Numbered from the stretch's first letter, positions 1 through 5,890 are shown. The stretch: DNA of 7,773 nucleotides from Bacteroidota bacterium (GCA_023429365.1 JAEYVW010000281.1:1-7773), one strand, 5' to 3'. The notes: generated by a model not told the origin, from the letters alone. Numbers and translations are program-made.

Positions 1-320
1 CCAAAGAATGGGGCTTTTATGTTGTAAGTTTCTTCGACTTTCATTGTCGAGTCAGAAGTTACAATTGATTTATATGATTTTCCGTCGATGACCAGGATTT
101 CTCCTGCTAAATATTCAACTGGCCCCAAGCCGTATAGATTTTCCTTGTTGGATATGGTGTCAAGGTTTATGTTTCCGTAAAGTTGTCCTTTCCACATAAC
201 ATTTTTCATTTGCCCAACAATTTTAACTGCTGAAGTTGTCTCCTGTGCTTTGGACGTGTAGTTTGTTAAAATCAAAAATGTCAATCCGAAAATTGTTGTT
301 TTATAATTTCTTTTTATCAT
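1..320 (-). CDS. Acetolactate decarboxylase-like exported protein (partial, 3' end outside window)
   Basis: The reading frame starts at ATG 318-320 and runs off the left edge after 106 codons, so only the N-terminal part is visible. Residues 1-26 form a signal peptide (basic start, hydrophobic core, ending SKAQ), which suggests export to the periplasm. The following segment, with GLGPVEYLAGEILVIDGKSY and then VEETYNIKAPFFG, matches the pattern of alpha-acetolactate decarboxylases (a 'G..eyLdGEiiilDGk.Y' strand pair followed by an 'APF' segment). That enzyme family converts 2-acetolactate to acetoin. The metal-binding histidines of the family lie further downstream and cannot be checked here. 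The start is supported by the signal peptide directly after it; no clear Shine-Dalgarno is present, as usual in Bacteroidota. It follows the S41 gene by 175 bp and probably has its own promoter. Family assignment is from pattern memory, not a search. Confidence 0.7.
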   Translation of the reverse strand, partial: MIKRNYKTTIFGLTFLILTNYTSKAQETTSAVKIVGQMKNVMWKGQLYGNINLDTISNKENLYGLGPVEYLAGEILVIDGKSYKSIVTSDSTMKVEETYNIKAPFF

Positions 321-495
321 TTATTGTCTTTGTTTCGGTGTTTTTTTACAATAACGCACAACGTCCGTCGGATTGCCGTTGAACCGGCACTCGTGGTTTG
401 TTACTTAAGTTAATTAATAAAGTTTAATAAATATGGTGTTCAGTACTTATTCTTCAGCCTGTATAATAGCAAGTCACAGTTAGCTGCTGTTCGTA

Positions 496-1887
496 TTAGT
501 GCATGGCTTTTCTTGCCGCTTCTATCCAATTACTGTCGGCAGGTAATTTTACATCGGGTTCGATGCCAACATATTCATACCGGCTATTGTTCTTGTATTT
601 TGTCGTGGTACTTCTAATAGAAAAGATACCACAGGGCGTATCGGTCGTCATTACATTTCCATAACCCAGATAGCCACCTGAGTTTTCTCCCAGCGTAATC
701 ACTTTACTGCTCTGCATGCAATAAGTGACCATGCTTTCTGCAGAACTCGCCGTGTGGCGGTTAAAAAGAATCGCTACTTTCTTTGGATTGATTGAACCCT
801 GCATCGTCCATTGAGAAACAGGGCTTTCCACCTGCGGAATAAAACTGTATGCCTGAGCTGATTTCATTCTGCTAATCAACTCACTATTGCTGTTTTGATA
901 TTTTTCATATTGTTTGATATTCTCCGGCGAAACCCACAGTTCCACTTCATCTATTTTAAGGGGGTGGGTATATACATAAGGCAGCAGGTTAAAATAGCAT
1001 TCCTCCGAGCCGCCATTGTTGTCTCGTAAATCAATGATAAGGTATGGCTTATGGGTGATGGTACTGTCTATTGTTTTATAAAAGACATTGAGCTTTTCTT
1101 TCAGGGTATAATCAAATGAAGTAAGTTTAAGATAGTTCGTTTGTTCATCCAGTTCTTTAAAGCTGTATGCAGATTGCTCTTCCTCTGGCTGGATGGGGGT
1201 TTTGGAAAATCCGTAAACGGGAATTTTCCCATTTTTTACTTCCACAGTCTTATAGACCTTCTGAACATTAAATCCCAGTAAGCCTGTATTATAAATGCTT
1301 TTAAAAAGAAAAGGATAATTGGTGGCTTCAAGTTCCAGTAATATATGTCCTACATCAAGCAACTTGTTTTTTTTCAGAATAATAGCGACATAGTGGTTCG
1401 TTTTATTCTGCAATATCCCAAAAGTGACGTTGCCGCCATTTGTATAAACTCCTTCTATATCCGATGAAGATTTGGAGAGGAGCTGTGAATACAAATCCAT
1501 GCTATCAACCTTTATCTTTTTAAACGCCCGGTAAGCATTGGTCTTTTTAAAGCTGTCAATGACCTCAGGCGAATTAAAATCCAGTTGCAAACGTTTAATA
1601 TTGATATCGATACCGCTATGATGGTCTTTTAAAAGTGTAACATATTTTTCCAGCCATACAATACAACGTTCTATTGATACTTCTTTCTTTATCTTTTTTG
1701 TTAACCCCTGCACATCTGCAGCATATGCCTGGTATGTTTTTGTATCAGTCTTAATTTTTTGAAAAGCAGGATTGTTTTTTTCGTAATAACTTTTCACAAA
1801 CCTAAACTGTGCTACGCAATCGCAACTTTGCGCCGATAAGTAAAAGGGAGGCAGGAAAGTGATAAGTATCAGAATTAATTTACGCAT
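496..1887 (-). CDS. Exported S41 family peptidase (tail-specific/C-terminal processing protease type)
   Basis: A 463-residue protein starting at ATG 1885-1887. Residues 1-20 are a signal peptide ending LSAQ, followed by a Cys-containing mature start (SCDC), so the protein is probably periplasmic. About 20-240 is a long, lysine-rich, mainly helical N-terminal region without a recognised domain. The C-terminal half carries the S41 peptidase core: IIDLRDNNGGSEE (about 284-296) is the usual 'D.R.N.GG' strand-turn, VAILFNRHTASSAESM (371-386) holds the catalytic serine, most likely Ser381 of TASSAE, and GENSGGYLGYGN (400-411) is the following glycine-rich segment. No obvious PDZ domain separates the two halves. 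The family cleaves proteins near C-termini; the substrate here is unknown. The gene is preceded by a 247-bp leader with several hairpins and is separated from its neighbours on both sides, so it is probably a single-gene unit. Confidence 0.9.
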   Translation of the reverse strand: MRKLILILITFLPPFYLSAQSCDCVAQFRFVKSYYEKNNPAFQKIKTDTKTYQAYAADVQGLTKKIKKEVSIERCIVWLEKYVTLLKDHHSGIDINIKRLQLDFNSPEVIDSFKKTNAYRAFKKIKVDSMDLYSQLLSKSSSDIEGVYTNGGNVTFGILQNKTNHYVAIILKKNKLLDVGHILLELEATNYPFLFKSIYNTGLLGFNVQKVYKTVEVKNGKIPVYGFSKTPIQPEEEQSAYSFKELDEQTNYLKLTSFDYTLKEKLNVFYKTIDSTITHKPYLIIDLRDNNGGSEECYFNLLPYVYTHPLKIDEVELWVSPENIKQYEKYQNSNSELISRMKSAQAYSFIPQVESPVSQWTMQGSINPKKVAILFNRHTASSAESMVTYCMQSSKVITLGENSGGYLGYGNVMTTDTPCGIFSIRSTTTKYKNNSRYEYVGIEPDVKLPADSNWIEAARKAMH

Positions 1888-1893
1888 GATTTA

Positions 1894-1937
1894 GTCCAGG
1901 ATTTTTGGGTAATAGCTGCCAACGCCATAACCTGGAC
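1894..1937 (-). promoter_or_regulatory. Inverted repeat enclosing the 5' leader just before the S41 start codon
   Basis: On the plus strand GTCCAGG (1894-1900) is the exact reverse complement of CCTGGAC (1931-1937), a 7-bp arm pair with a 30-nt loop. In the minus-strand transcript the downstream arm ends six nucleotides before the S41 ATG, so pairing would place the initiation region beside a stem. The upstream arm is also part of the second hairpin of the leader element at 1931-1967, so the two structures exclude each other. Arms of this length can arise by chance. Confidence 0.35.
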
Positions 1938-1967
1938 GAAGCGCCGGATTACCGATAACTATCGGGT
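1931..1967 (-). repeat. Leader hairpin element, copy 1 (upstream of S41 protease)
   Basis: On the plus strand this reads CCTGGACGAAGCGCCGG followed by the palindrome CCGATAACTATCGG (1952-1965). It aligns with 3590-3627 at about 28 of 36 columns with two single-base gaps. In minus-strand RNA it gives two adjacent hairpins: CCGATA/TATCGG, then CC-GGC / GUC-CA-GG around a GCUUC loop, with one G-U pair. It lies 64 nt before the S41 start codon. Confidence 0.5.
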
Positions 1968-2003
1968 TCGTGCAACTGTCACCCGGCCTTGTGATGTGCC
2001 TGC

Positions 2004-2020
2004 CCCGGTCATGAGCCGGG
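2004..2020 (-). other. GC-rich hairpin in the S41 leader
   Basis: CCCGG (2004-2008) and CCGGG (2016-2020) form a perfect 5-bp stem around a 7-nt loop containing the palindrome TCATGA. No T run follows on the minus strand, so it is not a standard terminator. It sits directly downstream of the AT-rich promoter-like box at 2021-2030 in transcription order, which would put it near the very 5' end of a transcript starting there. Confidence 0.35.
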
Positions 2021-2030
2021 TAAAGATATA
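2021..2030 (-). promoter_or_regulatory. Possible -7 promoter box for the S41 gene
   Basis: The minus strand reads TATATCTTTA, close to the Bacteroidota -7 consensus TAnnTTTG (TATCTTTA, last base different). It occupies the same place relative to the leader hairpins as the AT boxes at 3645-3652 and 5895-5902, and its upstream flank weakly resembles theirs. No convincing -33 TTTG at the usual spacing was found. Confidence 0.25.
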
Positions 2031-2134
2031 AAGCTGAAGTCAAATTCTAATGCTCAACCCAGATTTCACAGTCCGGATTGGAGAGCGAACAGCCAGGTTA
2101 ACGAATTGTACGCATATTAATTTGTTGGCGGCAG

Positions 2135-2581
2135 TTATTTGCTTCGTCTTTCGGATTCTGTCTTGAGTTCAAATAGATTTGCCAAAACACCAGAATCCAG
2201 TTTCTTCTGAAAATAGCCACTAAATAATCCTGGGAACAAACCTTGAAGACTCTCTTCTACAACAACAATTGTAATGTTACCTTTTTCTATGAAAGTCCAG
2301 TTATGGATTGCGCTTGCCCCGACGGTAGTTCCAGTCCAGCCAAACTCTGTATTTGGTTTTGATGTATGAATTTTGGATTTAAAGGAAAGCCCCCCAGATT
2401 TCCACTTGAAGACTGTCCCTTCTTGAATAATTTCGCCTACTATCGTTTCTGTAACTGCCTTTTGCCATTTAGTCCAGTTCTTAATGTCAACAAGTGTTTT
2501 CCATATTGTATCTATTGGCGCTTGTATTTCAATTTGATTTCTTGATTTTACGGGCGCATTTTCATTAATTGGAATGTTCAT
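2135..2581 (-). CDS. SRPBCC (START/Bet v1-like) domain protein
   Basis: A 148-residue protein without signal peptide or membrane segments, so probably cytosolic. It shows the usual order of the SRPBCC helix-grip fold: a first strand after residue 13 (NQIEIQAPIDTIWKTLVDI), the W-rich turn NWTKWQKAV (35-43), a central strand GTVFKWKSGGLSFKSKI (55-71), the TEFGWTGTTVGASAIHNWTF segment (78-97), the strand NITIVVVEESL (102-112) and a long C-terminal helix (about 117-145). Length and order fit polyketide-cyclase/dehydrase-like proteins, which hold hydrophobic ligands in a cavity. No catalytic residue can be assigned and the ligand is unknown. The gene starts 79 bp after the cupin stop with no terminator between, so the two may be co-transcribed. 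A direct alternative is a stress or AHSA1-like protein of the same fold. Confidence 0.85.
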   Translation of the reverse strand: MNIPINENAPVKSRNQIEIQAPIDTIWKTLVDIKNWTKWQKAVTETIVGEIIQEGTVFKWKSGGLSFKSKIHTSKPNTEFGWTGTTVGASAIHNWTFIEKGNITIVVVEESLQGLFPGLFSGYFQKKLDSGVLANLFELKTESERRSK

Positions 2582-2660
2582 ATTCTCATTTGATTGGAGT
2601 TGTTATTGCAGTGGGTGAAAGATTGACCCAGGTATGCTGTTTACAGTTCGTGGTTTTACA

Positions 2661-3224
2661 TTAGTTAGCTTTCAATGGCGCTCCAACAACTTTCATGTCA
2701 TGGTCTTCAAATACTTTTGCTATTTCTTCTTTTGTAGGTGGAGAAGTCCATTTGTCCGTCACCTTAAAGAATGCTTCCATTTTTCCTGCCGGCAAATAGG
2801 AAACGATCATCCTTCCTTTTTCCGTCAGTTGAATAAAAGCATGTTGAACATTTCTTGGGAGAAAAATTGTGTCGCCCGATTTCATTTGATATTTATCGTC
2901 ACCTACCTGAAACAGATACTCGCCTTCAATGACATAGAACCATTCGTCCTGGAATGGATGAATGTGCAAGGGAGGTCCGCCATATGGTGTTAAACCTGTT
3001 TGCTCAAACACAGCTAGATCATTATCAGTGTCAGTCCCGGAAATTTTGATGTCCAGGTTATTTAGGGTGACTCCTTTCATTTTATAATGTTCGCCAAATC
3101 TGGCTTCCCCCGCCTTTACCTTAAATCCCTTGTCCGTTCTCATAAGAATTTTAGTTTTGATTCTGGCAAAAATACTAAGTGGAAGGAGTGCAAGTGATGT
3201 AGAAATAAAGTTTCCTCGTTTCAT
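2661..3224 (-). CDS. Exported cupin domain protein
   Basis: A 187-residue protein starting at ATG 3222-3224 with a modest AGGAA purine run 7-8 nt upstream (TAGGAATATAATG). The first 20 residues (MKRGNFISTSLALLPLSIFA) look like a signal sequence; the KRGNF start is reminiscent of, but does not match, a twin-arginine signal. The single cupin barrel carries motif 1 as GGPPLHIHPFQDEWFYVIEG (82-101), with candidate metal ligands His87, His89 and Glu94, and motif 2 as GDTIFLPRNVQHAF (117-130) with His128, so all four ligands are present. A C-terminal helix-rich tail (about 150-185) includes PPTKEEIAKVFEDHDMKVVG, often seen in quercetinase-like cupins of this phylum. The substrate is unknown. It lies downstream of a broken Crp/Fnr gene, a regulator type often found beside such cupins, and upstream of the SRPBCC gene. 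Confidence 0.88.
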   Translation of the reverse strand: MKRGNFISTSLALLPLSIFARIKTKILMRTDKGFKVKAGEARFGEHYKMKGVTLNNLDIKISGTDTDNDLAVFEQTGLTPYGGPPLHIHPFQDEWFYVIEGEYLFQVGDDKYQMKSGDTIFLPRNVQHAFIQLTEKGRMIVSYLPAGKMEAFFKVTDKWTSPPTKEEIAKVFEDHDMKVVGAPLKAN

Positions 3225-3337
3225 TATATTCCTATTTAGTTATTTGTTCATTATTACAATCTAAACTTGCCTGGGCGCTTTGGCAGGGCCGCTAACTGAA
3301 ATTGAGTTTGGCGCAGTGACGGATTATGCAGCAAAAG

Positions 3338-3559
3338 ACTGTCTGCAAAATTATGCACCACTTCATTTCCGTCCTGTGTTACATATTAGCACATAAGTCC
3401 CATTTAAATAAAGCCAAGTTCCCTGCAAATTTTACCTTCCTTTAGAAGCAAATCTCCCTTGGATAAAATTCGCTCAGTAAATAAACTTTCAATTATTGAT
3501 AGGTCTTTATCATTAAGCGGTATGTATTGCTTTATTCTATTGATAAGCTGACGGTACAT
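3338..3559 (-). pseudogene. Degraded Crp/Fnr family regulator, N-terminal cyclic-nucleotide-binding part only
   Basis: From ATG 3557-3559 the minus strand encodes 51 codons beginning MYRQLINRIKQYIPLNDKDL and ending KEGKICRELGFI, then TAA at 3404-3406. The pattern (IPL...DL..IESLF..R.L.KGDLLLKEG..CRELGFI) is the opening of the cNMP-binding domain of Bacteroidota Crp/Fnr regulators. The same frame continues after the stop with MGLMC, a second TAA (3386-3388), and YVTQDGNEVVHNFADS, which is again the family's 'GL.R.Y....GNE..HNF' segment. After about 3338 the resemblance fades and nothing like a helix-turn-helix follows before the cupin start at 3224. The gene therefore carries two in-frame stops and has lost its DNA-binding half. 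A leader hairpin and promoter-like box still precede it. A short 51-residue product could be made but is unlikely to be functional. The rest of the 503-bp gap, 3225-3337, shows no recognisable gene. Confidence 0.75.
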
Positions 3560-3589
3560 AATGGTATCGTATAAGTGTAAGCGAAACGG

Positions 3590-3627
3590 CCTGGCGAAGT
3601 GCCGGTTCCCAATAGTTATCAGGAACC
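3590..3627 (-). repeat. Leader hairpin element, copy 2 (upstream of Crp/Fnr remnant)
   Basis: GGTTCC (3604-3609) and GGAACC (3622-3627) form a perfect 6-bp stem. Inside it, two C/A mismatches on the plus strand become U-G and G-U pairs in minus-strand RNA, followed by three more pairs, so the hairpin is continuous only in the gene-sense transcript. The adjacent segment, CCGGCACTTCGCCAGG on the minus strand, forms a second small stem (GGC/GCC around ACUUC, with CC/GG outside a bulged A). Aligns with 1931-1967. Confidence 0.5.
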
Positions 3628-3640
3628 ATGTTATTGTTGC

Positions 3641-3675
3641 TGAACCAATTTACGAAAGTTGAGCAGAATTACTAG
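3641..3675 (-). promoter_or_regulatory. Promoter-like conserved block, copy 1
   Basis: This 35-nt block matches 5891-5925 at 29 of 35 positions without gaps. On the minus strand it contains CAACTTTCGTAAATTGG; TAAATTGG is near the Bacteroidota -7 box TAnnTTTG. No TTG lies at the usual -33 distance; a conserved AATTCT is about 20 nt upstream instead. It lies immediately upstream of the hairpin at 3604-3627, as expected for a promoter driving that leader. Confidence 0.4.
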
Positions 3676-3727
3676 GGGCAGGTAAAATTAGAAGCGGCAT
3701 ATTTCCCGACTCGTTTATTTTTATAGA

Positions 3728-4075
3728 TTAACCCTTTCCAATATAGCGAGTGCTTAAATAAAATTCGCATATTATTAGTATTACCAAAAAGATGGCAGTT
3801 TGAATAGCAGCCTTCTTCATTTTTGCCTTATCATATTTAAGAAGGAGGAAAATAAGCCTGATGATTGTCAGCAGTGCACCTGCTGCCACTATAAGATTAT
3901 ATGTGCCAAATAAGATCCTGTCAGTTTGATAATAATGGTAATAGTTTCCATAAATACCCGGTCGTTCTGTAAAAGTTGCAAAGGAGATCCAGCCGAAACT
4001 GATAAAAACCAGCCCGCAAACAATTATTGTTAGCGTTACCAGGGCAAGCGGGAATATTTTTAACTGGGTTTGCAA
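3728..4075 (-). CDS. Small three-helix inner-membrane protein, function unknown
   Basis: A 115-residue hydrophobic protein with three predicted membrane helices at about residues 8-30, 58-79 and 90-107. A tyrosine-rich extramembrane loop (IYGNYYHYYQTDR, 41-53) joins the first two, and a lysine-rich turn (YDKAKMKK, 81-88) joins the last two. The only usable start is TTG at 4073-4075: in-frame TAA lies three codons further upstream and no ATG precedes the first helix. I do not recognise the family. Hydrophobic periodicity, a sensible topology and a position in the same direction as all neighbours support it as real. It follows the conserved hypothetical gene by 90 bp, with a small hairpin between them, and is followed by the leader of the Crp/Fnr remnant. 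Confidence 0.7.
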   Translation of the reverse strand: MQTQLKIFPLALVTLTIIVCGLVFISFGWISFATFTERPGIYGNYYHYYQTDRILFGTYNLIVAAGALLTIIRLIFLLLKYDKAKMKKAAIQTAIFLVILIICEFYLSTRYIGKG

Positions 4076-4114
4076 AAGATGTTCTTATGCCAGTGATTAT
4101 TATCTTAATGCACG

Positions 4115-4131
4115 CCTGGCCTCGGTCCAGG
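4115..4131 (-). other. Small hairpin between the hypothetical gene and the membrane protein gene
   Basis: CCTGG (4115-4119) and CCAGG (4127-4131) form a perfect 5-bp stem around a 7-nt loop, inside the 90-bp spacer. No T run follows on the minus strand, so it is at best a weak terminator or an mRNA processing/stability structure. Confidence 0.3.
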
Positions 4132-4165
4132 ATCAGGTTCATTGTTTGTGACGGGCTGTTTCGGA

Positions 4166-4663
4166 TTACCAAAATTTCCACCACGGTTTGGTTTGGCCGG
4201 ACTCCGCGGTGTCTGCAGGAATTTTCCAAAACTCTTCGTTAAATGGCAAATCTGTAAAGGTTTTTGTTACCATGTGGGCATAGGGATATATAGCGTCTTC
4301 GCTGCCATTTTGGAATCTTCTCATTACTTTCTGAATAGGCCAGAGTTCTGTGCCGTCTGGTAGTTTTAAGGAAACCTTTAATTCTCCCTGCGGATCATTG
4401 TCATCAGTTATCCATTGGGAACCCTTTACATTATGGATGATCGTCTCGCCAACATATGCGCCAATTGAAAATAAAATGGGTCCGTATCCTTTTCCATAAA
4501 GCCGCCCTCCTTTACGGGGCCGCCCGTTCTTCATGTTCTTACTGAAAAATCGATCTATTTCAATGATACTGTCAATGGTATAGTCCAGTTTAAAACCATC
4601 CGCAGCAAATGCTCTTATAATCCATTCGGATTGTGATCTGATATCTTCCAGTAAAGTCGCCAT
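4166..4663 (-). CDS. Conserved hypothetical cytosolic protein (GAYVGE / LPDGT..WP motifs)
   Basis: A 165-residue soluble protein from ATG 4661-4663. I place the start here rather than at an in-frame ATG 66 nt upstream, because the upstream residues (with CRHCESHSKQ) look non-coding and run through hairpin-forming DNA. The N-terminal third is helical (MATLLEDIRSQSEWIIRAF, then YTIDSIIEIDRFF). The centre has GPILFSIGAYVGETIIHNV (61-79), then ITDDNDPQGELKVSLKLPDG (85-104), TELWPIQKVMRRFQNGSEDA (105-124) and IYPYAHMV (125-132). The tail is aromatic (KPWWKFW at the C-terminus). I have a memory of uncharacterised proteins with the same GAYVGE..., LPDG..IWP.Q.V.KR..NG.ED.IY signature, but no known activity. 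The gene is flanked by a hydrolase gene upstream and a membrane protein gene downstream, neither of which suggests a role. Confidence 0.8.
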   Translation of the reverse strand: MATLLEDIRSQSEWIIRAFAADGFKLDYTIDSIIEIDRFFSKNMKNGRPRKGGRLYGKGYGPILFSIGAYVGETIIHNVKGSQWITDDNDPQGELKVSLKLPDGTELWPIQKVMRRFQNGSEDAIYPYAHMVTKTFTDLPFNEEFWKIPADTAESGQTKPWWKFW

Positions 4664-4700
4664 ATAGGTAATGATTAAGTTCTGTTTGCTATGTGATTCG

Positions 4701-4770
4701 CAATGCCTGCAATGTTGAGGCATTGGCAAAATACTCCGATTTTATTGCACCCTCGCTATTTTACCAATGC
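4701..4770 (-). other. Overlapping alternative hairpins in the 5' leader of the hypothetical gene
   Basis: Two inverted repeats share an arm. CAATGCCT (4701-4708) pairs perfectly with AGGCATTG (4718-4725) around 9 nt. GCATTGGCAAAATA (4720-4733) pairs with TATTTTACCAATGC (4757-4770) at 13 of 14 positions around 23 nt. Both cannot form together. They lie between the hydrolase stop and the hypothetical start, 38-107 nt before that start, and no T run follows either. The longer one may act as a terminator or processing site for the hydrolase transcript; the arrangement also resembles an attenuator. Confidence 0.4.
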
Positions 4771-4833
4771 AATGATAATAATACCCGGACTTCTATCAGC
4801 CAGGGTTCCTTTACAATATTTCCAGGGAATTAT

Positions 4834-5781
4834 TTATTTGGATTTAGTCTTCAGAAAACCGTTAACATCCAGCCAGTGTATAAATGCATCAAACCAGCGG
4901 TTACTTGTTCTGTTGGGATTACCAAGACCGAAACCATGACCACCGTTCTGGTAGAGATGAAACTCGACAGGTATGCCCGCTTTGAACCAGGATTCGATCA
5001 CACCGAACTTACCGCCGAAAAGAAAATCGTCGGTGGCGATAACACTGAACATCGGCGGTGCATTTTTCGGGACCTCCACCGGTCCCATGCCACCATAAAT
5101 AGGCCCAATAAAAGCCAGTTTCATGGTCTTTGAGTTGAGCGTGGAATGCATCGTGAGACCGGCGCCGGCGGAAAAGCCGATCATACCGATCCTGCTGGTA
5201 TCAACACCCCATTCCCTGGCGCGTTTCAATATCATGGCGTAAGCAGTCTCTGCATCCTGTAATTGGTTTGACAGATCGATCTGTGGCGGTCTTGGTGGTG
5301 CTGGTGCTGTTTTGGAAGTATCGGCCGGAGGACCAAAACGAGGGCGATTCATCCACGCGGAGAAGGAATCAAGCGATTCGTGAGTGGGGAAAAGCCGGTA
5401 TTTGAGCACAAATGCGGCAATCCCTTTGTCGGCGAGGGCCTGTGCAACTTCCCAGCCTTCGTTGCCCATCGAGAGCCACCGGAAACCGCCACCCGGGGCA
5501 ACGATCACAGCGGCGCCATTTGCGGTACCTGGTTTAGGAAGAAAGGGAGTAAGCGTAGCTTTGGTAATGTTCCTTGCCATGGGATCACCCCACTGGCGGA
5601 ACCAGGACTCCGTTGCGGGCTGATTAGCGACACCACCGGTGCCAAGTGGTATTGCGTTTGGTTCGGATGGCGCGCTGAGCGGGTAGATTGTGCCATCCTG
5701 CGCCATGGTTAACGCCGACAGCGTTAGTAGTACGCCCAAAAAGGCAGACGATCTGATGTGGCCGTAGAGATTACAGGTCAT
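4834..5781 (-). CDS. Secreted alpha/beta-hydrolase, acetyl-esterase/lipase type
   Basis: A 315-residue protein with a signal peptide over residues 1-28 (SSAFLGVLLTLSALTMAQ), so periplasmic or secreted. The catalytic core is complete by inspection: the oxyanion strand AAVIVAPGGGF (90-100), the nucleophile elbow GFSAG (202-206, Ser204), an acid in ATDDF (Asp251 or Asp252) and the histidine in GGHGFG (280-285, His282). This order is typical of the 'endo-1,4-beta-xylanase B-like' esterases found beside carbohydrate-degrading genes, which remove acetyl or other acyl groups from sugars; the substrate here is inferred only from that family. A proline-rich stretch (about 143-168, RPRFGPPADTSK and APAPPRPP) sits between the third strand and the DAETA helix. 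Base composition is clearly GC-richer than its neighbours (40 of 60 bases G or C at 5461-5520, against 23 of 60 at 1-60). It has its own leader element and promoter-like block upstream. Confidence 0.9.
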   Translation of the reverse strand: MTCNLYGHIRSSAFLGVLLTLSALTMAQDGTIYPLSAPSEPNAIPLGTGGVANQPATESWFRQWGDPMARNITKATLTPFLPKPGTANGAAVIVAPGGGFRWLSMGNEGWEVAQALADKGIAAFVLKYRLFPTHESLDSFSAWMNRPRFGPPADTSKTAPAPPRPPQIDLSNQLQDAETAYAMILKRAREWGVDTSRIGMIGFSAGAGLTMHSTLNSKTMKLAFIGPIYGGMGPVEVPKNAPPMFSVIATDDFLFGGKFGVIESWFKAGIPVEFHLYQNGGHGFGLGNPNRTSNRWFDAFIHWLDVNGFLKTKSK

Positions 5782-5847
5782 ATTGGTGTGTTTATAATTG
5801 ACAGGCGTGTATTGCCGGAGATGCTACTATCGTCACACGGATTGAAA

Positions 5848-5889
5848 CAGCAGCGGTACCCGATGACCTTCGGGAACGTATAACTGCTG
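5848..5889 (-). repeat. Leader hairpin element, copy 3 (upstream of the hydrolase)
   Basis: An outer perfect stem, CAGCAG (5848-5853) with CTGCTG (5884-5889), encloses an inner stem CCCGA (5859-5863) with TCGGG (5870-5874). The inner hairpin and its GGGAAC flank correspond to copy 2 at 3604-3627, and the next 50 nt toward the promoter align with that copy with one indel. The CTTCG second hairpin of copies 1 and 2 is absent. It ends 67 nt before the hydrolase ATG. Confidence 0.45.
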
Positions 5890-5890
5890 G

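Noticed and set aside
395..440. AT-rich stretch with TTAATTAA as a possible origin or promoter
   Set aside because: Only low-complexity A/T with no repeats of an origin type and no clear -7/-33 pair.
2634..2993. Plus-strand open frame of 119 codons opposite the cupin gene
   Set aside because: Cys- and Phe-rich without domain features; the minus strand here encodes a cupin with all metal ligands.
3225..3337. Possible continuation of the Crp/Fnr remnant toward the cupin gene
   Set aside because: Residues after NFADS no longer resemble the family in any frame I read; left as unassigned spacer.
3921..4229. Minus-strand frame of 102 codons bridging the hypothetical and membrane protein genes
   Set aside because: It overlaps both better-supported genes in another frame and has no coherent motifs.
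4664..4729. Upstream in-frame ATG extending the hypothetical protein by 22 residues
   Set aside because: The extension (MPMPQHCRHC...) has no plausible protein character and overlaps inverted repeats; the ATG at 4661-4663 is better.
4693..5133. Plus-strand open frames opposite the 3' end of the hydrolase gene
   Set aside because: They are antisense to a complete alpha/beta-hydrolase and have no recognisable protein features.
5380..5712. Plus-strand open frames opposite the 5' half of the hydrolase gene
   Set aside because: Long antisense frames are expected from the high GC of this gene; the sequences show no domain.
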